Shown here piece by piece: positions 20,802-29,962 of a DNA stretch of 44,908 nucleotides. Location of the stretch: contig NZ_CALPDG010000032.1 in assembly GCF_943193195.1 (NCBI RefSeq), positions 1 to 44,908 on the forward strand, in the 5' to 3' direction. The notes under the pieces were generated by a model. It was not told the DNA's origin and made no database searches. It saw only the letters and a program-made list of their open reading frames with translations. Position 1 is the first letter of the stretch. Each line of letters begins with the position of its first letter. The stretch comes from Mediterraneibacter agrestimuris. GTDB lineage: Bacteria; Bacillota; Clostridia; Lachnospirales; Lachnospiraceae. Made by a program: the position numbers and the translations under genes.

Positions 20802-23477
20802 ATGGCAGTATTAAATGGAAACAGGGCATTTGCGGCGAGAAAGGAAAAAACACAGCCGGTCATGAAAATCCCGAAAACGGTACGCCAGGCACTGAACATT
20901 GATAAAGCGTTTAAAAACGGTGTTTTTAAAATAGAACCGAAAAAGAAACAGGCTTTATATGACAGCTGCTACCTGTTTGAGGACATTAATTATATCAATA
21001 AGAATAAAAATGAACAAAAAAGTTTCCTTCTGGAACTGATGGAATGGCTGAATTCCATGAATGTTAATTTTAAGATCACGCTGGCGAACCAGTACCAGAG
21101 CATGGATGAGTTTTTAAAGTCCATCAGGGCCGAAAAGAACGAAGATACCTATCCGGACATTGCGGAGGGGATCCACAGGTGGCAGGAGGATTCCCTTGAG
21201 GAAGCAAACTTAAATGTAACGACCATCCGTTACCTTGTGGTGACTGCCAAGGCGGATACACAAGAGAATGCGAGGATCTATTTAAATGCCCTGGAAAATA
21301 CCGTCATGGATGCTTTTGCGATCTGGGGGAGCCGTATCGTGAAGCTGGACGCAAGGGAGCGGCTGTGCGCGCTACAGGCGGTCATGCAGCCGGGAAGACC
21401 GGAAGAACAGGAATATATATCGTTCCCCGGGGAATCACCGGAAACCAGAAGCTGGCAAAATGATATCCTGCCGTGGGGCATCAGACAGTACCGGAATTTT
21501 ATGGTCATGGGGGATACTTATGTATCCGTGCTGTACGGGGCGAAATACCGGAAATCCATAGACTCTGACACGTTCGTCAGGGCATTGACCAACCTGGCAT
21601 ACCCGTCTGTCCTGACGATGGATTTTGCGCCGGTGGAAACAGATATCGTCAATGACAAGCTGGCTGCCGTCCAGATGAATAATGAACAGGCGATCGCGGC
21701 AGAGATGGACCAGAAGCGGAAAGCAAACCTGATCGTGACACAGCCGTCTTACAGCAAAAAAAGACGGAAAGAGGATATTGAAAACTATATTGACCAGGTG
21801 GATGATAACGATGAAAAAGGATATTTTATGAACCTCCTGATGGTCGTTACGGCAGAAACGGAAGACCTCCTTGCGGAGCGTGTCCAGGAGATCAAGGAAA
21901 CAGGCAGGACGGAAGGGTGTATTTTCCAGACCTGTGATTACCGGCAGTTAAAAGCATGGAATACGGCGCTCCCGGTGGGCGGGAGGCAGGTTGATTACAT
22001 GAGGTTCTTTTTATCCTCTTCCTTAGTCGCGTTCCAGCCGTACCATGCACAGGATATCATTGAACCGGGCGGGCACATGCTGGGCATGAACCGTACAACG
22101 AAGCGCTTTGTTGTCGGGAACCGGAAGACACTGCCGAACCCGCATGGGATCATCATTGGATTCTCGGGGACCGGAAAATCCATGATGATCAAACTGACAG
22201 ACATCGCGCAGACCCTGGTCTCCACGGACGATGATATCCTGGTCATAGACCCGCAGAATGAGTTTGAAAGCATTATCAATTCTTACCACGGCGTCTATTA
22301 TGACCTGACCCCGAAATCAGGGATCTATCTGAATGGGTTTGAAGTATCCGCGGAGGTCTTTGGGTCAGACCCGAAAGTGAAACGCCAGTTTGTCGCAAAG
22401 CAGACAGAATACGCGAAAAGCCTGTGCGCCGCGGCAATGAAAAACATCGAGGTTACCCAGGAGCATGGTTCCGTGATCAGCCGGTGCACAGAGAGGATGT
22501 TTGAGCAGGTATTTGCGCAAAAGAAGTTAAAAAGGCAGCCCACACTGACCTGGCTGCGCAGCGAAATAAAAAAGGATCTGGAACAGGCGTCCAATGAACA
22601 TGATGAAGGGATCATCCGTCCCATTTATAACTGTCTGGAAGAGTATACGTCGGGAAGCTGCGACATGCTCGCGCACCCGTCCAATATAGAGATCCACAGC
22701 CGCCTTGTCGGATTCGGCATGGTGAACATCCCGGAGAATAACTGGGAGGCGGTCATGGTCACGATCCTGCATTATCTGTCCGCAAGGATGGATTACAATA
22801 AGAAGCTGCAGAAAGCAACGCAGCTGATCGTAGATGAGACCCAGGTCGTTTCCAAGAAGCCGGGGTCGGCAGAAATGCTAAACAACGCGGTCATCACATT
22901 CCGGAAGTTCGGGGGCATTGTAACAATGGCAATGCAGAATGTGACAGCAGCGCTGGCGAACCCAACCCTGACGGAGATGTTCCAGAACTGTTCCTACAAA
23001 TGTTTCCTGGACCAGGGCGGGGTAGACGCACAGAGCCTTGCGGCGATCCAGGAATTAAGCGCAAAGGAATATAAGGCGCTGGAGTCCGGAAGGGAGGGGG
23101 AGGGCATCATCGTCTGGAATAAAAAAGTGATACTTTTCAGCGCGCGCATACGGAAAGATAATCCGTTATATGAATCTTTTAGTACAAACTTCCATGAAAA
23201 GGCAAAGCATAAGACGGATCTTCTTCCAGGGAATAAACCGCTTGCAGTTACGGAAGAAAGACTGATGGAAGAAGAGAACCGCATGGCTGAACAAATGGTT
23301 AAAAATAAGTATCAGCAATTGCTGGAGATCGCGGAGCTGTCGCCCATTGATGTGCTGGATGTGATGCAGATCTGCCATATGGGACGGCCAGAGGCTGAGG
23401 CACTGCTCCTGATGCTTGTAAATAAAAACCTGCTCCGCACAGACGGAAGGGAAGGACGGTATCGGAAGGTGGGGTAA
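20802..23477 (+). CDS. virB4: VirB4-type conjugation ATPase
   Basis: 891 residues. The N-terminal half carries the VirB4/TrsE CagE-like region. Walker A GFSGTGKSMMIKL is near 452-466, DILVIDPQNEF is near 480, and Walker B LIVDETQVV is near 673-681. A helical C-terminal part with KALESGREGEGIIVW follows. Such ATPases power pilus and channel assembly. The next gene starts immediately after its stop, so both are translated together. The best marker for a functional transfer system here. Confidence 0.95.
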   Translation: MAVLNGNRAFAARKEKTQPVMKIPKTVRQALNIDKAFKNGVFKIEPKKKQALYDSCYLFEDINYINKNKNEQKSFLLELMEWLNSMNVNFKITLANQYQSMDEFLKSIRAEKNEDTYPDIAEGIHRWQEDSLEEANLNVTTIRYLVVTAKADTQENARIYLNALENTVMDAFAIWGSRIVKLDARERLCALQAVMQPGRPEEQEYISFPGESPETRSWQNDILPWGIRQYRNFMVMGDTYVSVLYGAKYRKSIDSDTFVRALTNLAYPSVLTMDFAPVETDIVNDKLAAVQMNNEQAIAAEMDQKRKANLIVTQPSYSKKRRKEDIENYIDQVDDNDEKGYFMNLLMVVTAETEDLLAERVQEIKETGRTEGCIFQTCDYRQLKAWNTALPVGGRQVDYMRFFLSSSLVAFQPYHAQDIIEPGGHMLGMNRTTKRFVVGNRKTLPNPHGIIIGFSGTGKSMMIKLTDIAQTLVSTDDDILVIDPQNEFESIINSYHGVYYDLTPKSGIYLNGFEVSAEVFGSDPKVKRQFVAKQTEYAKSLCAAAMKNIEVTQEHGSVISRCTERMFEQVFAQKKLKRQPTLTWLRSEIKKDLEQASNEHDEGIIRPIYNCLEEYTSGSCDMLAHPSNIEIHSRLVGFGMVNIPENNWEAVMVTILHYLSARMDYNKKLQKATQLIVDETQVVSKKPGSAEMLNNAVITFRKFGGIVTMAMQNVTAALANPTLTEMFQNCSYKCFLDQGGVDAQSLAAIQELSAKEYKALESGREGEGIIVWNKKVILFSARIRKDNPLYESFSTNFHEKAKHKTDLLPGNKPLAVTEERLMEEENRMAEQMVKNKYQQLLEIAELSPIDVLDVMQICHMGRPEAEALLLMLVNKNLLRTDGREGRYRKVG

Positions 23478-25466
23478 ATGGAGATCAGGGAGACAAGACA
23501 ACGGAACCTGAAACTGCTGGAGGAAGAGATCCAGATATCAAAAAAAGGGATCCAGTTTGTAAAAAATAATTTAAACCCGCTGGGGGACGAACCTGACCAG
23601 GAAGAGGAAGGGAAGGGAATCGACCCGGCGAGATTTATGACCCGCAGGGAAGAAAAAGAATGGAACCGGCTTTCGGGGCATAAGCAGGCACAGTTCATTA
23701 AATCAGGGACCAGGGAAGCAGGTACCCATCAGCCCCGGGAGGCGGCGGAGAAAATAAGCAGCGTATTCCGGGAAGGGAACATCCAACAGGAACTGGCAGG
23801 AAGAAAAGATTATGCCGGACATATGTATGGACCTGCCAAGAACCCGTTCGCTGGGAGAAACATAAAAGACCCCCGTGTGACGCGCGCGGACCAGATACAA
23901 AAGGAGCGCCGTAGCGCATCCGGGACGGAGAAGCAGCACGGCCCGCCGGAAACGCCGCGCGCGCAGGAGAGACGGGAAAAAGGGGCGGAACATTTTTCCC
24001 CAGTTGGAAAGGCGTCACCGGAAATATCAGGCAGCCAGGGTTCTTTTTCCACGGTCAACAGCGCGGCATTTACAGGAACAAAAACGGAAGGCATGGCCGC
24101 AGCCTCCGGCAGCGCGTCATCAAAAAACGCGGGGAAGGGAGGGGCAGGTATCGCGGCAGCCGCCGCAAAAAAAACGGCAGAGGTGTTCCAAGAAGCACTG
24201 GCGGCACGGGCGATGGCGGCGCAGCAGGCACAACAGAGATCACAGACAGGGGAATCGTTTGGAACGCTGCAGGGGCTGGCAGCATACGCGGGTACAACCC
24301 TTACAACGGGGCTTGCGTCCCTTGCGGCAATCGTCCTCCATATGGTGAGCACACTTGTGACCGCTTTGCTGGCAATGGTCGCGTCGATCCTTCCGCTGAT
24401 CGCCGTGCTCTGTACAGTGGTAGTGATCATTGTTTCCATCTTATCCGCGCTGACATCTTCAAACTCAGCCGGGTATGACCTGCCTGCCTTTGTGACGGAA
24501 GATATGATGGAAGCATTCTTTGAAGTGCAGGAGGAATCCGGCATCCCGGTTTCATCCGGTGTTGCGCAATTGATCGCGGAATCCGGGTTCGGACTGTATG
24601 GTCCGGGAGGGGAAAGCGGAGAGGGATTATCGAAGCTCGCCTATGACCATAAAAATTTATTCGGCATCAAATATTTTAGCGGTGACCAATATGCGTCCGG
24701 CGCAGTGGATATGACTACGGGAGAGGAATTTAACGGAGGGTACCAGGAGACCACGGCAGGATTTTCTGTCTATCCGGATTATGCGGCGTGTATCCGGCAG
24801 CGTGCATGGATGCTTTTAAGGGAGCCCTATGCCGGCCAGGTGTCTGCGTACCTAAACCAGAATGACGGGGAGTACCAAAAAGAAGACGCGGAAAATTTTA
24901 TCCGCGGGATCTGCGCTGCCGGATGGGCGACTTCCAGTTCCTATGTGACAAGATGTATCCAGCTGATGGAGCAGTATGGCCTTTACCAGTTTGACAACAT
25001 GAACTATGCGGACTATAAAAGCGGCCTGGGCGGGGGCGGACCATATGACGGGACCATCACCCCATCCATGCGGCAGATCGTTGACGTGGCCAAGGGCAAT
25101 ACCGGAACCTATCCCTGTACGCCGGATATGTGCGCGGCATGGGTGACAGGTGTTTATCAGGCGGCAGGCGCCCCGGCGCTGCCCTACGGCAACGCAATTG
25201 ATATGTGGAATACATATAAGGGAACCGGTGGAGCCAGTATGGAAAATATTCCGCCAGGAGCGATCGTATGCGGGTCAGGGTCGGGATATATGGGAAGCCT
25301 TTACGGTCATGTAGGCGTGTATCTCGGAGACGGCATGGTGGCACATAATGCCGGATACCACAGCATCCAGACACTGGAAGAGTGGTGCGCCTGGCAGACG
25401 GCGGTATGCCAGGGACACCAGGGTTGGATCGGCTGGGTTTTCCCAGGCGGAGTGCCGATGGAATAG
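23478..25466 (+). CDS. Two-domain peptidoglycan hydrolase of the conjugation machine
   Basis: 662 residues. A long hydrophilic Ala/Gln/Glu-rich N-terminal part (1-270, likely cytoplasmic) leads to one or two membrane spans (about 287-329). Then comes a glucosaminidase/lysozyme-like domain (about 345-510; SGVAQLIAESGFGLYGPGG, HKNLFGIKYF) and a C-terminal NlpC/CHAP-type amidase (about 530-662) with Cys552 (PDMCAAWV) and His611 (YGHVGVYLG). This VirB1-like/PrgK/TcpG-type enzyme opens the wall for the transfer channel. Start at 23478 directly abuts the VirB4 stop. Confidence 0.9.
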   Translation: MEIRETRQRNLKLLEEEIQISKKGIQFVKNNLNPLGDEPDQEEEGKGIDPARFMTRREEKEWNRLSGHKQAQFIKSGTREAGTHQPREAAEKISSVFREGNIQQELAGRKDYAGHMYGPAKNPFAGRNIKDPRVTRADQIQKERRSASGTEKQHGPPETPRAQERREKGAEHFSPVGKASPEISGSQGSFSTVNSAAFTGTKTEGMAAASGSASSKNAGKGGAGIAAAAAKKTAEVFQEALAARAMAAQQAQQRSQTGESFGTLQGLAAYAGTTLTTGLASLAAIVLHMVSTLVTALLAMVASILPLIAVLCTVVVIIVSILSALTSSNSAGYDLPAFVTEDMMEAFFEVQEESGIPVSSGVAQLIAESGFGLYGPGGESGEGLSKLAYDHKNLFGIKYFSGDQYASGAVDMTTGEEFNGGYQETTAGFSVYPDYAACIRQRAWMLLREPYAGQVSAYLNQNDGEYQKEDAENFIRGICAAGWATSSSYVTRCIQLMEQYGLYQFDNMNYADYKSGLGGGGPYDGTITPSMRQIVDVAKGNTGTYPCTPDMCAAWVTGVYQAAGAPALPYGNAIDMWNTYKGTGGASMENIPPGAIVCGSGSGYMGSLYGHVGVYLGDGMVAHNAGYHSIQTLEEWCAWQTAVCQGHQGWIGWVFPGGVPME

Positions 25467-25490
25467 AAAAGAAAGGAAGGTGGACGCGCA

Positions 25491-25994
25491 GTGAAAAAGA
25501 AAAAAATATCAATGGGAACCATGCTGGCAATGGGGTGCATGGTTTTGATGACTGGCTGCGTAAAAACAGGGCAGACGGAAACGCCAAAAATATCTGACCC
25601 CATTATCATGACAAAAAGCCCCGAAGAAAAATATGGGGAAAAAGAGGAAACGGAAGTAAGTACAAAGGAAGGAGAAGCGGAGGAAATGAAACAGGAAACG
25701 GAATCCAAAATGGACCTAAAAGGATTATCAGAAGGGATCATTTCGGTCCTGGAAATTGAAAGAGAAAGCGTGGAGAAAGAACTTTTGAAGTGGACATCTG
25801 AAAACGGATACGCAAGCGCGGCGGGGGCAGTGTTTTATGACCCGATGTGGATTTATTTTTCAGAAGATAAATACTCCATAGACTGTCATCTGGTCTTTAA
25901 TGATGGAGGAAACGGCATCCAGCCGGAGGAGGCACAGAAAAAGATCACGATGGATTATTATAAAACAAAAAGACGGATTGAGTTTCATGAATGA
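25491..25994 (+). CDS. Lipoprotein of the conjugation operon
   Basis: 167 residues from GTG 25491 (AAAGGAAGG 11 bases ahead). The signal MKKKKISMGTMLAMGCMVLM ends in the lipobox LMTGC, so it is probably lipid-modified at Cys23 or thereabouts. An acidic Lys/Glu linker precedes a small C-terminal domain (about 75-167). Could be a channel accessory or a surface exclusion protein; no family recognised. Confidence 0.65.
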   Translation: MKKKKISMGTMLAMGCMVLMTGCVKTGQTETPKISDPIIMTKSPEEKYGEKEETEVSTKEGEAEEMKQETESKMDLKGLSEGIISVLEIERESVEKELLKWTSENGYASAAGAVFYDPMWIYFSEDKYSIDCHLVFNDGGNGIQPEEAQKKITMDYYKTKRRIEFHE

Positions 25995-26007
25995 CCAGGA
26001 GGGATAA

Positions 26008-26331
26008 ATGCACAGCGAAGTAATCAAAAGTAAATTGGAATATGAATATGAGCGGTTCTATATGGAATGCATGTGCCTGAGCAAACCGGGGATATTCGCA
26101 AAAAGTTCAGAGATCGAACTAAAGAAAAGCCTCACAAATATTTTAAAGGAGAGGGCGGATAAAGAAGAATCTTTTCCAGAAACACTGACCGTTCTGGACA
26201 ACATCCTGGAGGACGCGTACCGTTACGTCCAGGACCACCAGGACACGGCAGCGAAGCTGGAAGAACTGGTTGACAAATGGGCGCTGTCCGTTGTCAGGAA
26301 CCGGCCAGGCAGTAGAAGCCTGGCTGTATGA
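26008..26331 (+). CDS. Hypothetical helical protein (DUF3848-like pattern)
   Basis: 107 residues, all helix-forming, with KSKLEYEYERFYMECMCLSK at the start. This resembles DUF3848-type proteins of Clostridia mobile elements, but the match is from memory and weak. AGGAGGG ahead of ATG 26008. Last gene of the secretion operon; a terminator follows. Confidence 0.5.
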   Translation: MHSEVIKSKLEYEYERFYMECMCLSKPGIFAKSSEIELKKSLTNILKERADKEESFPETLTVLDNILEDAYRYVQDHQDTAAKLEELVDKWALSVVRNRPGSRSLAV

Positions 26332-26332
26332 C

Positions 26333-26366
26333 CCTCCCGGCCCGTAAGGGACAGGGGAGGATTTTT
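26333..26366 (+). terminator. Terminator of the secretion operon
   Basis: CCTCCC and GGGAGG arms around a 16-base loop, then ATTTTTAT, beginning just after the 26331 stop. Confidence 0.6.
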
Positions 26367-26385
26367 ATATGATATGACAGGGGTC

Positions 26386-26461
26386 TTAGGGGCTTTCCCC
26401 TAACAAGATCTGCGCCATGTTAAACATGGCGCGTATCTTGCCAAATCCCTTACGGGATTTG
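26386..26461 (+). other. oriT: Probable origin of transfer (three consecutive hairpins)
   Basis: Three perfect inverted repeats in 76 bp: TTAGGGG-CTTT-CCCCTAA (26386-26403), GCGCCATGT-TAA-ACATGGCGC (26412-26432) and CAAATCCC-TTAC-GGGATTTG (26442-26461). They lie in the non-coding stretch between the secretion and mobilisation operons, about 930 bp upstream of mobC and 1.3 kb upstream of the relaxase, where MOB_P oriTs are usually found. The exact nick site is not determined. Confidence 0.65.
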
Positions 26462-26668
26462 CAATACAAAGTACAATACGTTTTTCCGGCAAGAGAAATA
26501 CAATCAGCAATATACAAGCAATACAGATTGCAATACGGCAGAAATACGATTGCAATACGGATTCAGTCAGGTGAAATACAGACAGCAATACAGCGGAAAT
26601 ATAATTGCAATACAGGTTCAGTCAGGTGGAATACAGACAGCAATACAGCAGAAATACAACTGCAATAC
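26459..26668 (+). repeat. TTGCAATAC iterons including two 55-bp tandem units
   Basis: TTGCAATAC occurs at 26459, 26528, 26550 and 26605, and as CTGCAATAC at 26660. The two units 26551-26605 and 26606-26660 are 55 bp long and nearly identical, each also containing AGTCAGGTG, AATACAGACAGCAATACAG and AAATA. They would suit cooperative binding by the ribbon-helix-helix-like protein encoded next, or by MobC, at oriT. A replication iteron role cannot be excluded. Confidence 0.65.
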
Positions 26669-26799
26669 AGTCAGAAACAGGGATCCAGCTGCCGGAAAAG
26701 CCTGTGAAACCAGAATCAATACAGGAATGTACAGAAAAAGCATCTGCAAAAAGGCGGGTGCTTTTTCCATATCCGGGGAAAGGAATAGGAGGTGAGAGG

Positions 26800-27075
26800 A
26801 TGGCAAAGACAGCAAGAACATACCGCCTGTCGGATGCCGCGCTGGAAGCGGTGGCGCAGAGGGACCGCGCAAAATATCCGGCCGCAAATGATTTTGTGGA
26901 AGCAAGGATACTGGAGGCAGAGAAAGAAAAAAAGGAGGATGAAGTACTGCGGAAAATATCCGGGATTGAAAAAAATCTGGAGAGGGTCCTGGGATTTCTG
27001 GCAGGTAAAAAAGAAGAAGGAACGATACACAGGGAACCGCCGCTGCCGGACGGATTTTATGAAGAAAAATTGTAG
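26800..27075 (+). CDS. Ribbon-helix-helix-like relaxosome accessory protein
   Basis: 91 residues from ATG 26800, TAGGAGGTGAG ahead (longer in-frame starts fall in the repeat array). KTARTYRLSDAALEAVAQRD at the N-terminus looks like a ribbon-helix-helix strand and helix; the rest is a charged helical tail. Small RHH proteins at this place bind oriT and help the relaxase, and control their own operon. The TTGCAATAC array is directly upstream. Confidence 0.55.
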   Translation: MAKTARTYRLSDAALEAVAQRDRAKYPAANDFVEARILEAEKEKKEDEVLRKISGIEKNLERVLGFLAGKKEEGTIHREPPLPDGFYEEKL

Positions 27076-27088
27076 GAGGATGTAAAGG

Positions 27089-27370
27089 ATGACGTTAAAG
27101 GAACAATTGGAAAAACTTGATAACGAATTGAAGAGGAACGAGGAAAAAAGAAGGGAGCTGCTGGAAAAAAGGAAGAAATTATCTGCCGCCCTGGAACTGG
27201 AAATGGCGCAGAAGGAAGCAGAAAATAAACGGAAGATCGTAGAAGTGATTGAAGAGAATTTTGGAGAGATCAATGAAGAAAATCTCCAGATACTCAAGCA
27301 GGTCATGGGAGAACAAAGGGAACAGATCGTAAGGCGCAGGGAGCAGCTCGAACGTAATACAGATCTGTAG
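27089..27370 (+). CDS. Small coiled-coil mobilisation-operon protein
   Basis: 93 residues, a nearly continuous coiled coil rich in Lys/Glu/Arg (MTLKEQLEKLDNELKRNEEK). TAGGAGGA about nine bases ahead overlaps the previous stop. Between the RHH-like gene and mobC. Possibly a relaxosome component; no family recognised. Confidence 0.6.
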   Translation: MTLKEQLEKLDNELKRNEEKRRELLEKRKKLSAALELEMAQKEAENKRKIVEVIEENFGEINEENLQILKQVMGEQREQIVRRREQLERNTDL

Positions 27371-27385
27371 TAAGGGGTGAGTGGA

Positions 27386-27772
27386 TTGATAGACAGGTCT
27401 TACATTGTAGGCGTCCGCCTGACAAAACAGGAGTACCGGCTTTTGACAGAAAAGGCGGAACGGGATTGTGAAACCCTGTACCGGAATGGGAAGAAAAATT
27501 TATCAGGATATATCCGGAAATGCGCACTGAATGAATCCGGAAAGATGACGGTAAACCTAAACCGGGAATTAAAACAGCTGGCGTACCAGGTGCGGAAAAT
27601 CGGAGTTAATATCAATCAGGTCGCGAAAAAAATCAATGCAGGATACGGATATCCAGACCCCATGTCCGCAGTGGAAGAACTGAAAGTGGAACTGGCAAAA
27701 ATTGAGACGCAGTTTGCGGAACTGCTGCAGGTGGTGGAAGAGAATGGCAATTACAAAACTCCTGAATATTAA
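27386..27772 (+). CDS. mobC: MobC-type relaxosome protein
   Basis: About 128 residues. The start is uncertain: TTG 27386 with AGGGGTGAG ahead, or GTG 27377. It carries the MobC signature: VGVRLTKQEYRLL at the N-terminus, NLSGYIRKCAL, then LKQLAYQVRKIGVNINQVAKKIN. MobC family proteins melt oriT and load the relaxase. Its last 29 bases overlap the relaxase gene. Confidence 0.85.
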   Translation: MIDRSYIVGVRLTKQEYRLLTEKAERDCETLYRNGKKNLSGYIRKCALNESGKMTVNLNRELKQLAYQVRKIGVNINQVAKKINAGYGYPDPMSAVEELKVELAKIETQFAELLQVVEENGNYKTPEY

Positions 27773-29168
27773 GGCTGACAGCCGGGGTTCTTCCGGACAT
27801 CTTGCGAACTCCATTAAGTACATCCTGAATCCGGAGAAAACACAAGGCGGCCTGATGGTCGGAGGAAATGCCGGAACCGAATATGAAGAGGTATACCAGG
27901 CTATGACGGACACGAAAGACGCATGGGGGAAACGGGACGGAAGACAGGGGTACCACTTTGTACTCAGCTGGAAACCGGGAGAAATAGATACGGGGATGGC
28001 ATATCAGGTTATGAAAGAATTCTGTGAAGAATATCTGGGAGAAAACTATGATTTTGTGTTTGCAGTCCATGATGACCAGGAGCATGCGCACGGACATATC
28101 GTATTCAATTCCGTGAACAGGGTGAACGGATATAAATACAGATATGAACGCGGCGACTGGGAGAAATATATCCAGCCGGTGACGGATAAGATCTGTGAAA
28201 AATACAATCTGAAAAAATTAGAATATGACCGGGAAAACAGAAAGGGATGTTCTTACGCACAACATATGGCAGAAAAAGAGGGCAGGAAAAATTGGAAGCA
28301 GATCATCCGGGCAGACATTGATTACGCGGTTTCGGATTCCGAAACATATGACGCGTTTAAGCAGAATATGGAACGTATGGGCTATACGGTGAAAGAAGGC
28401 TATTCCCGGAAGAAAGGAAGGGGGCAGTTATCATTCCTTGCCCCGGGACAGAAACGGGCATGGAGGGATGATAAGCTGGGAGAAAATTATAAGCTGGAGA
28501 ATATAAAAAAGAGGATCGGGGCAGAAAAAAGGTTCTTCCATATGGAAAAATCCCCGCGGATAAAAAAATCCTTTTTCTGCGCGCGACCCTTAAAAAAACC
28601 ATACCGCAGTCTGTCCAGATATCAGGCGCGCCATGTGAGGAAATGGCACAAAACAAGGAACTGGTTAAAGAATCCATACGCAGTGGACCAGAGAGAGATC
28701 AGAAGGAACCTGCTGCAGATCAACCGGCTGCATGAAGACTGCTGTTACCTGATAAGGAACGGGATCCGGAATGAAAAGGACCTGCAGCAGCGGGAAAACA
28801 TGCTGAAAAACCTGGAACAGGAAATGAAAGATTTCCGGCAGGGCTACTATCTGTTACATACGGATGAAGCGTATTTAGAATACCAGGACCTTAAAAAGGA
28901 GCTGCTTAAGGTTCCGGAGAATGATGACCGATTCGAGGAGATCCTTGACCGGATGGATGTTTTAGAAGAAAAACTTCCTGAACCGGCAGGCGCTGTCAGT
29001 GAGCAGTTTAAAAAGGTGAATGACGAACTGGCATCGCTCCGGAAAGAGAAAAGGATCATCCGGCATATTAAAAGGGAAGGACCGGATATGTATGTCATAC
29101 CCCTCAAGAAGCCGGCAAATAAAAAAACAGCGGGAAGGAGTGAAGACCAGATATGGATGAAGAGATGA
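27744..29168 (+). CDS. mobA: MobA/MOB_P-type relaxase
   Basis: 474 residues from ATG 27744 inside mobC (typical MAITKLLNIKADSRGSSGHL start). The catalytic tyrosine is likely Tyr26 (SIKYIL); the metal-binding histidines are in HDDQEHAHGHIVF (His114, 116, 118), with HFVLSW at 71. A basic helical C-terminal region (about 250-474) follows. It would nick oriT and stay attached to the transferred strand. Conserved motifs are intact, so the element is probably transfer-competent. Confidence 0.93.
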   Translation: MAITKLLNIKADSRGSSGHLANSIKYILNPEKTQGGLMVGGNAGTEYEEVYQAMTDTKDAWGKRDGRQGYHFVLSWKPGEIDTGMAYQVMKEFCEEYLGENYDFVFAVHDDQEHAHGHIVFNSVNRVNGYKYRYERGDWEKYIQPVTDKICEKYNLKKLEYDRENRKGCSYAQHMAEKEGRKNWKQIIRADIDYAVSDSETYDAFKQNMERMGYTVKEGYSRKKGRGQLSFLAPGQKRAWRDDKLGENYKLENIKKRIGAEKRFFHMEKSPRIKKSFFCARPLKKPYRSLSRYQARHVRKWHKTRNWLKNPYAVDQREIRRNLLQINRLHEDCCYLIRNGIRNEKDLQQRENMLKNLEQEMKDFRQGYYLLHTDEAYLEYQDLKKELLKVPENDDRFEEILDRMDVLEEKLPEPAGAVSEQFKKVNDELASLRKEKRIIRHIKREGPDMYVIPLKKPANKKTAGRSEDQIWMKR

Positions 29169-29962
29169 ACCAGGAAGAACGGGTAAGGAACCATCAGGTA
29201 TCCATTGCGCGGTCAATGAAAGTAAATAAGGATGTCCTTGATATTTTACAAAATATCAAGGAATGGCATATCAGGGAATGGCTGTATGTATGCGGGCTGG
29301 ACGGGATGCCGGCAGAACAGATCCGGACACTGGCTGAGGGAAACGCATCAGTTACAAAGATCAAGAAAGCAAGAAAAGATTTCCTGAAAAATCTGTGGAC
29401 AGATATGGGGGATCTGGAGCAGCGGGTAGAGCAGATGAGGGAGGAGGTTACTTCTGTCTGCGCTGCCAGCAGGGAAACAAGGTCGTTCATTGAACGGGGG
29501 CTGGAAGAAGCGCTGAAAAAGCAGACACAGGCGCAGGAAACAGCGATACACGCCAAGGACCAGCTGATCCAGATGCTTCAGGAGCAGATTGAAACCATGC
29601 AGCAGAAGCAGCAGACAAAACATAGTCCGGTTAAAGAAAATGAATCCGGACCAGACCGCGCGCCGGTAATGGAACAGGCCGGTACGGAAAGTAAGGAGCC
29701 TGCCGGCAGAAACGAAAAAGAGAAAGGATTTTTTGCAAAAATGATCCGCGGCATGGACACAAAACATTTTATCCACCATTACATCAGGAGTGATGAATAC
29801 CGTCCGGAGCAGAAAGAGTATTTTTTGAAATGTCTGGAAGAGGGGATGAGCGTGAAAGAGATTGAAGTGATCGCCGCGCCCGGATTATCTGTAGAAGTAA
29901 TGCAGCGGCTGAGGGAGCTCAAAGGATCCGGCGGTGATGGAAGGAGGGGGAAAGATGCATGA
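29153..29962 (+). CDS. Coiled-coil protein of the mobilisation operon
   Basis: 269 residues, overlapping the relaxase end by 16 bases. The N-terminal helical part (about 15-85) contains KIKKARKDFLK; the central part (about 85-150) is a coiled coil; a Glu/Lys/Pro linker and a C-terminal helical domain (about 195-260, HFIHHYIRSDEYRPEQKEYF) follow. No catalytic motif. It may bridge relaxosome and coupling protein; no family recognised. Confidence 0.6.
   Translation: MDEEMNQEERVRNHQVSIARSMKVNKDVLDILQNIKEWHIREWLYVCGLDGMPAEQIRTLAEGNASVTKIKKARKDFLKNLWTDMGDLEQRVEQMREEVTSVCAASRETRSFIERGLEEALKKQTQAQETAIHAKDQLIQMLQEQIETMQQKQQTKHSPVKENESGPDRAPVMEQAGTESKEPAGRNEKEKGFFAKMIRGMDTKHFIHHYIRSDEYRPEQKEYFLKCLEEGMSVKEIEVIAAPGLSVEVMQRLRELKGSGGDGRRGKDA

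Noticed and set aside
23810-24544. 244-codon minus frame, Ala/Ser-rich
   Set aside because: Antisense to the hydrolase gene's Ala/Gln linker; composition follows the opposite strand.
26417-26795. Plus-strand frames through the TTGCAATAC repeats
   Set aside because: Low-complexity Gln/Tyr/Ile peptides made from tandem DNA repeats; no ribosome site and they run into the start of the RHH-like gene.
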